Source: Oxalobacteraceae bacterium (lineage in GTDB: Bacteria; Pseudomonadota; Gammaproteobacteria; Burkholderiales; Burkholderiaceae_D). Taken from it: 64,000 bases of DNA. The position numbers were made by a program, and so were the translations under genes. Within the stretch, counting starts at the first letter, position 1, and every line of letters starts with the position of its first letter. The stretch is taken from contig JANXTY010000061.1 of assembly GCA_025352145.1 (NCBI GenBank), positions 62,001-126,000 on the forward strand. The letters run 5' to 3'. This document shows, piece by piece, positions 38,201 to 45,838 of this stretch. The notes under the pieces are model-generated. The model made no database searches. It was not told the DNA's origin and saw nothing but the letters and a program-made list of their open reading frames with translations.

Positions 38201-38974
38201 TTTCTCCTGGAACTTACGCCATGCCTTTTCTTCGGCTTCTTTTTTTTCTTCGGCTTCTTTTTTCTCAACTTCCCGTCGCATGCGTCCTTGTTCCGCTTGC
38301 TTTATTGCTTTTTCCTCTGCATCAAGCCGCGCTTTTTCAGCCTTCTCTTTTTCCATTTGCAGCTGCGCTTGCTGACGGTTTTTTTCTTCGATCTCTTTTT
38401 TTTCTTTTTTCTCAGCTTCGCGCCGTACACGATCGCGTTCCGCTAATTTTAGGGCTTCTTCTCGCGCCTCAAGTCGGGCCTTTTCTACCAGGTCCTTTTT
38501 TGCTTGTTCCTGAATTTTTCGAAGGGCGAATTCTTCTTCTTTCTTTTTTGTTTTTTCTTCTGCTATGCGCTTTGCATTTTTTTCGGTTTCCCGCATAGGG
38601 CCGCTTTGTGTGTGCGCACTGATTTTCTGTATCGTTTCCCCTTTTTGAGGAACCAACTCGCGCAGAAATGCGCCCATTGTGACGGCAGTCAGGGCGTCGT
38701 TAAGCGCGGCTCCGGGTGCAATGCGTGACCCGTCGTCGCCGGTAATGGGCGGAGGGTTAAATTCGCGGATGTAATCTTCAGCGATGAGCTTGGCGAGGAT
38801 ATCGGTGAGTTTTTCGCTGGAAATATTTTCTAATGTTTCAGATAACTCTGCGAAAGAGGCTTTTCCATCAATTTCTTTTACTACTTGACGAGATTCGCGC
38901 GATAAGGCCTTGGTTTTTCCAACCGATTCTCCTAAACCTTTGGCCGTTTTGGTAAAGATGGTGTTGCTGTCCAT
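35297..38974 (-). CDS. Large coiled-coil/AsmA-like transmembrane protein (1225 residues)
   Basis: Four regions are visible. Residues 1-120 have a short winged-helix-like segment (SFAELSETLENISSEKLTDILAKLIAEDYIREF, about 38-72). About 130-760 is one extremely charged, Ala/Glu/Lys/Arg-rich helix or coiled coil in KEAEEKARREAEE-type repeats. Residues 838-858 form a single membrane segment (IVAIVGLFSMMFFVGWMHF). Residues 860-1225 form an AsmA-like periplasmic domain (VKIKRLRFAFVPRPHWQLDDVTIG, GTLSGAAKLTWGESWTLKGDV). AsmA-family proteins bridge or help lipid transport, so it may span from cytoplasm to periplasm. The start is ATG 38974. The coding strand is very purine-rich across about 36.7-38.6 kb, which creates long spurious frames on the other strand. 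No standard name is known to me. Confidence 0.85.
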   Translation of the reverse strand: MDSNTIFTKTAKGLGESVGKTKALSRESRQVVKEIDGKASFAELSETLENISSEKLTDILAKLIAEDYIREFNPPPITGDDGSRIAPGAALNDALTAVTMGAFLRELVPQKGETIQKISAHTQSGPMRETEKNAKRIAEEKTKKKEEEFALRKIQEQAKKDLVEKARLEAREEALKLAERDRVRREAEKKEKKEIEEKNRQQAQLQMEKEKAEKARLDAEEKAIKQAEQGRMRREVEKKEAEEKKEAEEKAWRKFQEKAKKEAEEKARREAEEKERKEGEELLRRQAHIQAKKEAEEKARIEAEEKKSEEKAKREAEEKARIKAAELAHQQFQAQVEKDALEKAQREAAERAKNEAEALMRQQAQAQAEKEAAEKAQLDAEEKAIKQAAQDRRRREVEKKEAEELARQTAEAAEKKEAEEKAWRKFQEKAKKEAEEKTRHEAEEKERKEAEDMLRRQAHIQAKKEAEEKARLEAGEKAKKEAEELLRQQTQARAEKEAAEKIKREAEENAKKEADELMRLQAQVQAEKEAAEKARREAEETTRKAEELARQQLQAQAEKEAAEKIRRKAEEIAKKEADELRRLQMQVAAEKQAAEKTKREAEEAQKKAEELARQQAQIQAAKEAVEKAQRKAEEKEKEKAAELARRQALEQLAKEAEENARRESEETARKKAEEIARQHAHEQAQIAAAEKKQRAAEERAAQEAEEKLRRKAEKKSRQAEQEKLKQEKEALAHQEKVRHAQAEAEKEGKRIAEALARQKSQDQNQSSLFMDDLEEEQNSLLLTDAAPPIPDATSTTQKNSEDRPQQKAEKKGQRVAENMARKSGAETSGKYYRKSGSWGKIVAIVGLFSMMFFVGWMHFDAFEEQISVFEKTASAQFQQPVKIKRLRFAFVPRPHWQLDDVTIGAQGQIKAKQVNAIIDLHSLFTEKTVFNSFDFEAPVFNEEGLGWLLFGKSQRQGLRVRHVNATNAKLDSPHINAGTFDVSADVGVNGTWKNISLDSSDEKNHMELQPKGDLLHIEINAKTFSVPFGSSVVLDTFSAEGTVSPNAITLTKFYGTIYEGTLSGAAKLTWGESWTLKGDVNAKQMNVVKLAPGIFQNGKFEVNAKYGLQAHESSKLFSSARMNGNFSSHNGALVGLDLISLLRDAESTGKSTFNTLTGDFSYADGKTQLRDVKLTAGLVSANGNVDLNEKDKINGHFMVALSTSTRQAQADLAVSGTLKEPQFNP
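37556..37834 (-). repeat. Internal duplication in the coiled coil, copy 2
   Basis: Encodes residues 381-473. It repeats residues 221-303 (38066-38314), including KAWRKFQEKAKKEAEEK, LRRQAHIQAKKEAEEKAR and REVEKKEAEE; one copy has about nine extra residues. Nucleotide identity is also high over about 250 bases. Confidence 0.8.
38066..38314 (-). repeat. Internal duplication in the coiled coil, copy 1
   Basis: Encodes residues 221-303 and is the partner of 37556-37834. The two blocks are separated by about 230 bases of unrelated charged coiled coil, so this is a dispersed duplication within one gene. Confidence 0.8.
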
Positions 38975-39083
38975 GCTGTCTCAATAGAAAGGCGCTGAAA
39001 AATGATCGTACACCACGATGCATCTCATAGCAAACCGGACATCCCCCGATTAGGTCGAGGATGGCAGACACGACCCGTACTGT

Positions 39084-40079
39084 TTAAATACTGTCTGCCT
39101 CCAATAAATTCAATCTGATGCGTGCGATTACTTGACCATGATCCGATGCTTGTGGCAATTGCAGGGCTAGATGGTCATTGAGGTAGATCACTTCCAGCAC
39201 TTCCCCAAGGGGGCTGCCGGACCTGGGGTTAAATTCCTGTGATACCAAAATATGATCTATTGTTTCGTAGCGGCCATCGTGGATCACACTGTATCCAAGG
39301 TTGCGCAGAGTATTTCGTTGCTGCTGGATATGGTAACAATCGAATAGTCGGCCGTCGGGAGTCGGGTTATTGTCGCGCCCGCCATTCATGACAATCTGGG
39401 TTGTGACAGCATCCACCACATCGTTAAAATCACCCATGACGACCAAAGGCTGGTGATTGGTTTTTACAAAATCGGATAACAAATAACGCAGTCCAAGTGC
39501 TTCGGTTCCGCGCCGTACCAGGGAGCGCAAATGCGCCAAGCCATGCTGGTATGAATCGGCCTCATTTTCATCGCCGATAAAATCCGGGCGCTTGGATTTC
39601 AGGTGGACCACAAATACATTGAGCACTAATGTGTCGGACACGCATATCTGGGCATGCAATACGGGACGTGTGAAATGATCTAGGCCAAGGTCGATCACGT
39701 CCCCGGCATCGCCTGGCAATGACATACATAAATCGTGCGTGAAATGGGCGACAGATTTGGCTTCTTGAATCAGCGGAAAGCGTGACACCAGGGCGACATT
39801 AGGCGTTAATTTGGGGGCGTGCGGGTCGGGATCAAAACCAGCGTGGTACGCGTCTTTATAAAGCTGTGTTTTGGCCAAAACATCTTGCAGTGCGGCTTGC
39901 GAAAATATCTCCTGAAAACCAATAATGTCGGCATTCATGAGATCCATTTGTCGCGCCAGCCAACTGGTCTTGGCTTCATATTCAGCCCTAGTGTAGGGAG
40001 TGAAATTATCATAGGTGCGCATGCCGGGAGGCGCGAGATTAAGCACATTGAAAGTGGCAAGCCGGATTTCTTGTTGCAT
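39084..40079 (-). CDS. Endonuclease/exonuclease/phosphatase family protein
   Basis: A 331-residue metal-dependent hydrolase of the EEP superfamily (DNase I/AP endonuclease fold). Core motifs: LATFNVLN (N-terminal Asn), GFQEIF (catalytic Glu), VMGDFNDVV (GDFN), DHILVS and SDHGQV (catalytic Asp-His near the C-terminus). No signal peptide. The substrate could be nucleic acid, phosphoinositide-like or another phosphoester. The start is ATG 40079, preceded by GGGAG at the right distance; the open frame continues upstream to 40232 but without a good start. It is divergent from ybaK. Confidence 0.86.
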   Translation of the reverse strand: MQQEIRLATFNVLNLAPPGMRTYDNFTPYTRAEYEAKTSWLARQMDLMNADIIGFQEIFSQAALQDVLAKTQLYKDAYHAGFDPDPHAPKLTPNVALVSRFPLIQEAKSVAHFTHDLCMSLPGDAGDVIDLGLDHFTRPVLHAQICVSDTLVLNVFVVHLKSKRPDFIGDENEADSYQHGLAHLRSLVRRGTEALGLRYLLSDFVKTNHQPLVVMGDFNDVVDAVTTQIVMNGGRDNNPTPDGRLFDCYHIQQQRNTLRNLGYSVIHDGRYETIDHILVSQEFNPRSGSPLGEVLEVIYLNDHLALQLPQASDHGQVIARIRLNLLEADSI

Positions 40080-40111
40080 AATGTCTCCCATATTTTTGAT
40101 GAGCCTATCAC

Positions 40112-40603
40112 ATGAGCAAGAAAGAGCACGTTGCCGAAACACAAGCGACACAGTTTTTACGCAAGCACGGGATTTCTTTTTCTGAGCATCCTTACCCATA
40201 CGAAGAGCATGGCGGTACCGCCGTATCGGCACGCGAACTCGGCGTCGATGAACATGCCGTCATCAAAACGCTGGTCATGCAGGATGATGCCACCAAGCCG
40301 TTAATTGTCCTGATGCATGGTGATTGCAAGGTATCGACCAAAAACCTGGCGCGCCAGATTGGTTGCAAATCGGTTGAGCCTTGCAAGCCCGACGTCGCCA
40401 ATCGACATTCCGGTTATCTAGTGGGTGGCACTTCACCTTTCGGTACAAAAAAAGTGATGCCGGTGTATGTCGAACGTAGCATCCTGTCGTTGAGCCGGAT
40501 ATATATTAATGGTGGACGGCGTGGGTATTTGGTGGGGCTGTCACCTGATGTGTTGGGGCGTTTACTGGCGATCAAAGAAGTTGATTGTGCGTTGGACGAT
40601 TAG
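40112..40603 (+). CDS. ybaK: Cys-tRNA(Pro)/aminoacyl-tRNA deacylase YbaK
   Basis: YbaK-family editing enzyme that hydrolyses Cys-tRNA(Pro) and related misacylated tRNAs in trans. The 163-residue product has the family features VIKTLVMQDD (catalytic Lys region), MHGDCKVSTKNLARQIG, VGGTSPFGTKK and INGGRRGYLVGLSP. Length and motifs fit YbaK rather than ProX. Start ATG 40112 has no strong ribosome binding site. The gap to the divergent endonuclease gene is only 32 bases, so promoters must overlap. Confidence 0.92.
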   Translation: MSKKEHVAETQATQFLRKHGISFSEHPYPYEEHGGTAVSARELGVDEHAVIKTLVMQDDATKPLIVLMHGDCKVSTKNLARQIGCKSVEPCKPDVANRHSGYLVGGTSPFGTKKVMPVYVERSILSLSRIYINGGRRGYLVGLSPDVLGRLLAIKEVDCALDD

Positions 40604-41030
40604 GTTACGTCGTTTTCGATGACATTCAAGAATTGGTAACGCAACATGTTGCCGAATTTAATCTCTCGCATGTCCTCTGATGCGCCAGAAAAAAATTCTC
40701 TTCGGTCGGCCGTGGGATTGCTATGATGCGCTCTCCTAGAATTCTCTTCCAAATCAAAATCCTGCGCGATTATTCTTCTCCTTGATAGGCGGGTCGGGCC
40801 ACCAGGCAGCTAGGCAGCCGATTGATCGGTGCCTCTAATATTTTGAAATGTCAGTGCTTTGATTTTGAACTGCCACTTACCCGTGGCAAGGAGTCACTGG
40901 GCTTCATTCCGCATTGGGTATTGAAAAACGATCCTTATTAATTAATATGGAGATACGTTTTTCTTAAAAGTTATGTATATCGATCCCGTGTGCCAATATT
41001 CGATCCATTCCCACCACTCGAAAGTACACA
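40604..41030. other. Gene-free stretch between ybaK and the YiiX-like gene
   Basis: About 430 bases without a credible coding frame. It contains copy C of the dispersed repeat (40687-40783) and, from about 40905, an AT-rich tract ending shortly before the next start that may hold its promoter. Confidence 0.6.
40687..40783 (+). repeat. Dispersed repeat, copy C (core part)
   Basis: CTATGATGCGCTCTCCTAGAATTCTCTTCC then CAAATCAAAATCCTGCGCGATT. It aligns with copy E (CTACGACACCTCTTCG...AATTCTGTTGCAAACCAATATCTTGCTCGATC) and with the core at 53590. The ends typical of copies A and D are too diverged to call. Confidence 0.55.
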
Positions 41031-41762
41031 ATGTTCTTCCAAATCAACGGCCTCAAATCTATCTTTTGTGCGATGCTGTGCATTCCCACGCTGATGGCTT
41101 CGTCAATTGCACTCGCCGGTGACGATAGCGATCAGACAAACGTGGCGTTACGCGACATGCCGACATCGATCCATTCTCTCGCCAAAGATTTCCAGGTTGG
41201 CGACCTCGTCTTCATTCGGGTTTCTGCGAAGCCATTTCGAGAAGTGGCCGCCGCAACAAATTCATGGACCAACCATGTCGGTATCGTCATCGACACCGCT
41301 GGTGAAGAGCCGCTGATTGGTGAAAGTACCTTCCCATTTTCTCGTACCACGACGTTATCGCGTTTTGTTGCACGATCAGAAAAGGGGCGAATTGCCGTTG
41401 CCAGACTCAAGAAAACGCTCTCTCCCGAACAACAGCAGCAAGTCCGTGCGGCCGCTGATCGTCGTTCTGGGATCTTCTACGATACCGGCTTTGACCTTCA
41501 TTCACATCGTCAATTTTGTTCGCGTTATGCGCGTGAGGTGTTGAGCGAAGCAACGGGAGAAAATATTGGAGAAATTGAGACCTTCGCGAATTTACTGAAA
41601 CATCGTCCAGACATCAATCTAGGGTTTTGGAAGACATGGTACTTGGGCCATATCCCTTGGGAACGCGAAACCGTCACACCAGCCAGCTTGCTACAAAGTC
41701 CGAGGGTATCGTTGATTTTTAATGGGGCGGTGGCGGTAGTGAATAGCAATGCACGGTATTGA
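41031..41762 (+). CDS. Secreted YiiX/YebB-like permuted papain hydrolase
   Basis: A 243-residue secreted protein with signal peptide (1-29, cleavage near ALAGDD). It resembles the YiiX/YebB (DUF830) group of NlpC/P60-related cysteine hydrolases with circularly permuted catalytic residues: QVGDLVFIR, then SWTNHVGIVID with His82, and QFCSRYAREVL with Cys163. A catalytic Cys-His pair is thus visible. Substrates of this group are not established; amide or lipid-linked peptide bonds are candidates. It is transcribed alone. No lipobox was seen. Confidence 0.8.
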   Translation: MFFQINGLKSIFCAMLCIPTLMASSIALAGDDSDQTNVALRDMPTSIHSLAKDFQVGDLVFIRVSAKPFREVAAATNSWTNHVGIVIDTAGEEPLIGESTFPFSRTTTLSRFVARSEKGRIAVARLKKTLSPEQQQQVRAAADRRSGIFYDTGFDLHSHRQFCSRYAREVLSEATGENIGEIETFANLLKHRPDINLGFWKTWYLGHIPWERETVTPASLLQSPRVSLIFNGAVAVVNSNARY

Positions 41763-41980
41763 TCGCAAAATTAAAGGAGTGGCGAGACTATTCGACAGAG
41801 CTGATTTTTACGCGTTATTAAATTTAAATTCACTGTTCCCGAAGTTACTGCGTCTTTACCTATGTGGATACTTCTCCTAAGGTATTGGGGCTGGTAGAAA
41901 TTATATGTTCAAGAATATCTGCTGACTCTTCACTTAACGGAGAGTTTCTTCTGGATGGTTTGAGTATTGAAGCATTAAAT

Positions 41981-43069
41981 TTAAGTAAATCCATGCTGCG
42001 CCAACGCCCACTGCACATGTTCTCGCACCAATGCGGATGTATGTCCGGCTTGTGCTTCCAGTGCGGCAACAATGTCCGGTGTCGCTTCGGCCCCTTGCGC
42101 CGCATTGCCCAGACCCACCGCAATATTGCGCAGCCAACGTTCATGCCCAATGCGGCGGATAGGACTGCCTTCCATTTTTCGATGGAACTCCTCTTCACTC
42201 CAGCCGAATAATGTGACCATGCGGACGTGATCGAGTCCGTTGCGTACATCGAAATCGGCTAGGGGTGAAGGCTGGGCGAATTTATTCCACGGGCAGACCG
42301 TCTGGCAGTCATCGCAGCCATACACACGGTTGCCGATAAGAGGACGCAACTCAACTGGAATGCTGCCCTTGAGCTCTATGGTCAGGTAAGAAATGCAGCG
42401 TCGTGCATCGAGCGTATGCGGGCCGATAATGGCTTGAGTTGGGCAGATATCGATGCAGGCGCGACATTGGCCGCAATGGGATGTGGTGGGCGCATCGATG
42501 GGCAAGGGAATGTCGACGAAGATTTCACCGAGGAAGAACATGGATCCGGCATGGCGATTGAGGAGCAACGTGTGTTTGCCGCGCCAGCCGATGCCTGCCT
42601 TTTCTGCCAGAGCCTCTTCCATGACGGGTGCAGAATCGGTAAAGACGCGGTAGCCGAATTCGCCGATTTCTGCTTTGATGCGTTCGGCTAATTGTTGCAG
42701 GCGGTTGCGCAATACCTTGTGATAATCGCGGCCCCTGGCGTAGATGGAAATGACCGCCGCATGCGGATCATGTAGACGCGCCATTTCCGCTACGCGCCAG
42801 CCGGGCTGCGTGGTTTGTGGTAAATAGTCCAACCGCACCACGATGACGCGCACCGTGCCGGGTACCAATTCTGCGGGGCGGGCGCGCTTGAGTCCGTGGG
42901 CTGCCATATAATCCATCTCGCCGTGGTAGCCTTTGTCCAGCCATGCTTGTAAGCCGGCCTCGGCACGCGACAAATCGACATCAGCAATGCCGACATCGGC
43001 AAAGCCAAGCGCACGCCCCCAAGCCTTGATGCTCAGGGCGAGTGCGCTCATGTCAGTAAAAGATGTCAT
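41981..43069 (-). CDS. queG: Epoxyqueuosine reductase
   Basis: QueG reduces epoxyqueuosine to queuosine in tRNA using cobalamin and two 4Fe-4S clusters. The 362-residue protein has an N-terminal cobalamin-binding region (RVIVVRLDYLP, then RDYHKVLRNRLQQLAERI) and two ferredoxin motifs in CGQCRACIDICPTQAI and CDDCQTVCPWNKF, with an intervening GWRGKHTLLLNRHAGSMFFLGEI. The C-terminus carries HEAT-like helices (LRNIAVGLGNA). Start ATG 43069 or ATG 43051; neither has a ribosome binding site. It is divergent from tsaE. Confidence 0.95.
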   Translation of the reverse strand: MTSFTDMSALALSIKAWGRALGFADVGIADVDLSRAEAGLQAWLDKGYHGEMDYMAAHGLKRARPAELVPGTVRVIVVRLDYLPQTTQPGWRVAEMARLHDPHAAVISIYARGRDYHKVLRNRLQQLAERIKAEIGEFGYRVFTDSAPVMEEALAEKAGIGWRGKHTLLLNRHAGSMFFLGEIFVDIPLPIDAPTTSHCGQCRACIDICPTQAIIGPHTLDARRCISYLTIELKGSIPVELRPLIGNRVYGCDDCQTVCPWNKFAQPSPLADFDVRNGLDHVRMVTLFGWSEEEFHRKMEGSPIRRIGHERWLRNIAVGLGNAAQGAEATPDIVAALEAQAGHTSALVREHVQWALAQHGFT

Positions 43070-43126
43070 ACAGAATAAGTAGGAAAACCCACGGTAGAAA
43101 CCACAAATTGACGATCATTTTATTCG

Positions 43127-43621
43127 ATGCCGCACTCTAAAAAATTTAAAACGCACTTGCAGGACGAAGCTGGTACCGCTGCCCTCGGCCACGCATTAGC
43201 GCGTGCGATGCTACCCGGGCTGGCTATTTATCTGCACGGCGATCTGGGCGTGGGAAAAACAGTACTTACCCGATCCCTATTGCACGCGGCCGGTTATGTC
43301 GGCCACGTTAAAAGTCCGACTTACACGCTGGCTGAGCCGTATCAAATTGCGCTGGAAGGGCAACCAGTGAGCGTCATTCATTTTGACTTGTATCGTCTGG
43401 CTAGCCCGGAAGAATTTCTCGATGCCGGTTTTCGTGAGGATTTTAATGGGGATGCTATTTGCATCGTCGAGTGGCCCGAGAAAGCCGAATCGGTGTTGCC
43501 AGCACCTGACGTGAATGTTTTTTTAAGCGTATCCGGTCAAGGCCGTGAGGTAGAATTAAGCGCTTGCTCTGACAAAGGTTTGCAATGCCTCCAGCGCCTC
43601 CATTTCGCGCCCAATCTGTGA
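43127..43621 (+). CDS. tsaE: tRNA threonylcarbamoyladenosine biosynthesis ATPase TsaE
   Basis: TsaE is the ATPase that works with TsaB and TsaD to make t6A37 in tRNAs decoding ANN codons. The 164-residue product has the P-loop HGDLGVGKT, then SPTYTLAEPY, IHFDLYRL and IVEWPEKAE, all typical. It is the first gene of a two-gene unit: its stop overlaps the amidase start as TGATG. The pairing tsaE-amiC is conserved in betaproteobacteria. E. coli TsaE is 153 residues. Confidence 0.95.
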   Translation: MPHSKKFKTHLQDEAGTAALGHALARAMLPGLAIYLHGDLGVGKTVLTRSLLHAAGYVGHVKSPTYTLAEPYQIALEGQPVSVIHFDLYRLASPEEFLDAGFREDFNGDAICIVEWPEKAESVLPAPDVNVFLSVSGQGREVELSACSDKGLQCLQRLHFAPNL

Positions 43622-44985
43622 TGCCAAAGAATCCCGCCAGACCTGGCGTGACGCGCCGTACTCTGCTCAAAGTGGGCGGGACCTTGCTGCTATCGGTGTT
43701 GTCGCCGCTGTCGCGCGCTGCGCAAATCCTGGCTGTGCGGGTTTGGCCGGCGGAGGACTATACCCGCGTCACATTGGAAAATGACAGCAACCTCAAAGCT
43801 ACGCATTTTGTTGTCAAAAATCCTGATCGGCTTGTGGTCGATATCGAAGGTTTGGAGCTGAATCCGACGCTAAAAAGTTTGGTCGCCAAAATTCAGTCGA
43901 ACGACCCCTACATCCAGCAAGTGCGTGTCGGGCAGAATCGCCCGAACATTGTACGGTTGGTGTTCGATCTGAAAGAGGAAGTCAAACCGCAAGTGTTTAC
44001 GCTTGAACCGGTCGGAACTTACCGGCATCGTCTGGTGTTTGACCTCTATCCGGTCAACCCGCCCGACCCCCTGTTAGTGCTTATCCAAAAAAGCGAAGAG
44101 CGGCAAGAAGCAGCCACCAAACCCGAAATTAAGGTAAGTCCTGAAGATAAGCTGGAATCTCAATTTCAATTTACACGGGAAAATAAGCCAGAAATAAAAC
44201 GGAAAAATCCTGATCTACCCAATCCCAGGACGGACACAAAATCAGGGAATCCGCCGCAAGAAAAATTGCAGCTCACCCGTATGATCACGATTGCGCTCGA
44301 TCCCGGTCATGGCGGAGAAGATCCGGGGGCGATAGGCAGAGGGGGAAGTTACGAAAAAGATGTGGTGCTAGCCATTGCCAAGCGTCTCAAATCCAAGATT
44401 GAGGAACATCCCAATATGCGGGTCATGCTCACACGTGATGCCGATTATTTTGTGCCCCTGCATGTGCGGGTGCAAAAAGCGCGCAAGGTTCAGGCCGATC
44501 TGTTCATGTCGATTCATGCCGACGCTTTTATCGAATCGACTGCCCGTGGTTCGTCGGTCTTTGTTCTATCCGAAAAAGGTGCCAGCTCGACCGCTGCGCG
44601 CTGGCTCGCCAGCAAAGAAAATTCTGCCGATTTAATTGGCGGCGTGAATATAAAAAACCAAGATCGACAACTGGCCAGTGTCCTGATGGATCTCTCTACG
44701 ACTGCGCAAATTAATGACAGCATGAAGCTGGGAAAAGCGGTGCTGCACGAAATCGGCGACATCAACCGGCTCCACAAAGGCGCAGTCGAGCAGGCGGGAT
44801 TTGCCGTATTAAAGGCGCCGGATATTCCTTCTATCTTGATAGAAACAGCGTTCATTTCCAATCCGGAAGAAGAAGCAAAGCTAACCGATGACGCATATCA
44901 AGATCAAATGGCGGATGCAGTATTGAAAGGCATCAAACGGTATTTTTCAAAAAACCCACCGTTGGCAAAAAACAGAATGACTTGA
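43621..44985 (+). CDS. amiC: N-acetylmuramoyl-L-alanine amidase (AmiC-type, Tat-exported)
   Basis: Periplasmic zinc amidase that cleaves septal peptidoglycan for daughter-cell separation. The start is set at ATG 43621, where it overlaps the tsaE stop; the longer frame to 43585 lies within tsaE. The N-terminus carries a twin-arginine signal (TRRTLLKVGG) followed by a hydrophobic stretch, consistent with Tat export. About 35-145 is an AMIN domain; after a Pro/Lys-rich linker comes Amidase_3: ALDPGHGGEDPGAIG (Zn His), the conserved EKDVVLAIAKRL, SIHADA and SILIETAFISN (catalytic Glu). The 454-residue length fits. Confidence 0.94.
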   Translation: MPKNPARPGVTRRTLLKVGGTLLLSVLSPLSRAAQILAVRVWPAEDYTRVTLENDSNLKATHFVVKNPDRLVVDIEGLELNPTLKSLVAKIQSNDPYIQQVRVGQNRPNIVRLVFDLKEEVKPQVFTLEPVGTYRHRLVFDLYPVNPPDPLLVLIQKSEERQEAATKPEIKVSPEDKLESQFQFTRENKPEIKRKNPDLPNPRTDTKSGNPPQEKLQLTRMITIALDPGHGGEDPGAIGRGGSYEKDVVLAIAKRLKSKIEEHPNMRVMLTRDADYFVPLHVRVQKARKVQADLFMSIHADAFIESTARGSSVFVLSEKGASSTAARWLASKENSADLIGGVNIKNQDRQLASVLMDLSTTAQINDSMKLGKAVLHEIGDINRLHKGAVEQAGFAVLKAPDIPSILIETAFISNPEEEAKLTDDAYQDQMADAVLKGIKRYFSKNPPLAKNRMT

Positions 44986-45066
44986 CGCACTCGCAGATTA
45001 GCTACTTCTTGGTAAAAAAACGTTCTCCTCCGAAGATTCCCATCGCCCATTGTTCACAGGATCGCC

Positions 45067-45828
45067 ATGTCAACCTTAAAGATTTTCGCATTCTTGTTAG
45101 CCGCAATCTTCAGCAGCATCGTTTTCGCGGCAGACGAAGATGCCATCACACCATACCGCCCATCAGTCTCCAGCCCTGCGCAATTGCCAGTGGCGGGACA
45201 ACTGGAATTTGAAATAGGAGGACTCAGCAGTAAAACCGGCTCAGCCCATCGCGACAGCATGCCGTATCAATTCAAACTCGCGTTCGACAAGCAATGGGGC
45301 ATGCTGATTGGCGGCGAGGCTGTCGTCGCGGCGCGGGATTCTGGCCAGAGTGAACACGGAATAGGGGATACCTCGATCGTTCTCAAACGGGCATTCCTCA
45401 TCGACGATACCCATGCTTTCGGCCTAGAGCTGGGCATCAAGCTGCCCACTGCCAGGGAGACTATCGGCAGTGGAAAACGGGATACTACTTTAAACGGAAT
45501 TTATAGCCGGGATTTCGATAAATTGCACATGGACGCCAACCTCAATCTCACGCGGATTGGCCTGGTTGATCTCACTACTTCACGTACACAAATCGGCCTG
45601 TCTACCTCATTTTCTCTACCGGTCGCCGATCAATGGGGCGTCAGTGCCGAGCTGTCCGGCACGCATCGTAGCGGCACACCAAATGCCGAACAACTGTTGG
45701 CTGCTGTTGCCTACAGCCCAAGCAAAAGACTCACCATAGATATGGGAATGGCAAAAGGCTTGAACCATGCTTCACAAGACTGGTCTTTGTTTGCGGGTGT
45801 TGTATTACCGCTTGCTAAGCTCTGGTAG
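45067..45828 (+). CDS. Outer-membrane beta-barrel protein (Phenol_MetA_deg-like transporter family)
   Basis: A 253-residue secreted protein. Residues 1-21 are a signal peptide (ending VFAAD). The rest alternates short hydrophobic beta strands with turns and ends in an aromatic residue (LPLAKLW), as expected of an outer-membrane beta barrel. It resembles proteins annotated as transporter of the phenol-degradation MetA-like family. Its substrate is unknown. The next gene begins ten bases after its stop, so it is likely co-transcribed with the mutarotase. Confidence 0.7.
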   Translation: MSTLKIFAFLLAAIFSSIVFAADEDAITPYRPSVSSPAQLPVAGQLEFEIGGLSSKTGSAHRDSMPYQFKLAFDKQWGMLIGGEAVVAARDSGQSEHGIGDTSIVLKRAFLIDDTHAFGLELGIKLPTARETIGSGKRDTTLNGIYSRDFDKLHMDANLNLTRIGLVDLTTSRTQIGLSTSFSLPVADQWGVSAELSGTHRSGTPNAEQLLAAVAYSPSKRLTIDMGMAKGLNHASQDWSLFAGVVLPLAKLW

Positions 45829-45838
45829 GGCCATCGCC

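Noticed and set aside
36600-38600. Array-like short repeats that could suggest a CRISPR or satellite
   Set aside because: They are codon-level repeats of KEAEEKARREAEE in one open frame, without constant repeat-spacer lengths.
41864-42211. 115-residue plus-strand frame starting between the YiiX-like gene and queG
   Set aside because: Its second half is antisense to queG, and the first half (STPKVLGLVEII region) has no motif; no ribosome binding site.
43585-43620. Longer N-terminus for the amidase inside tsaE
   Set aside because: ATG 43621 with the twin-arginine signal ten residues later is a better start; the extra 12 residues lie in the tsaE reading frame.
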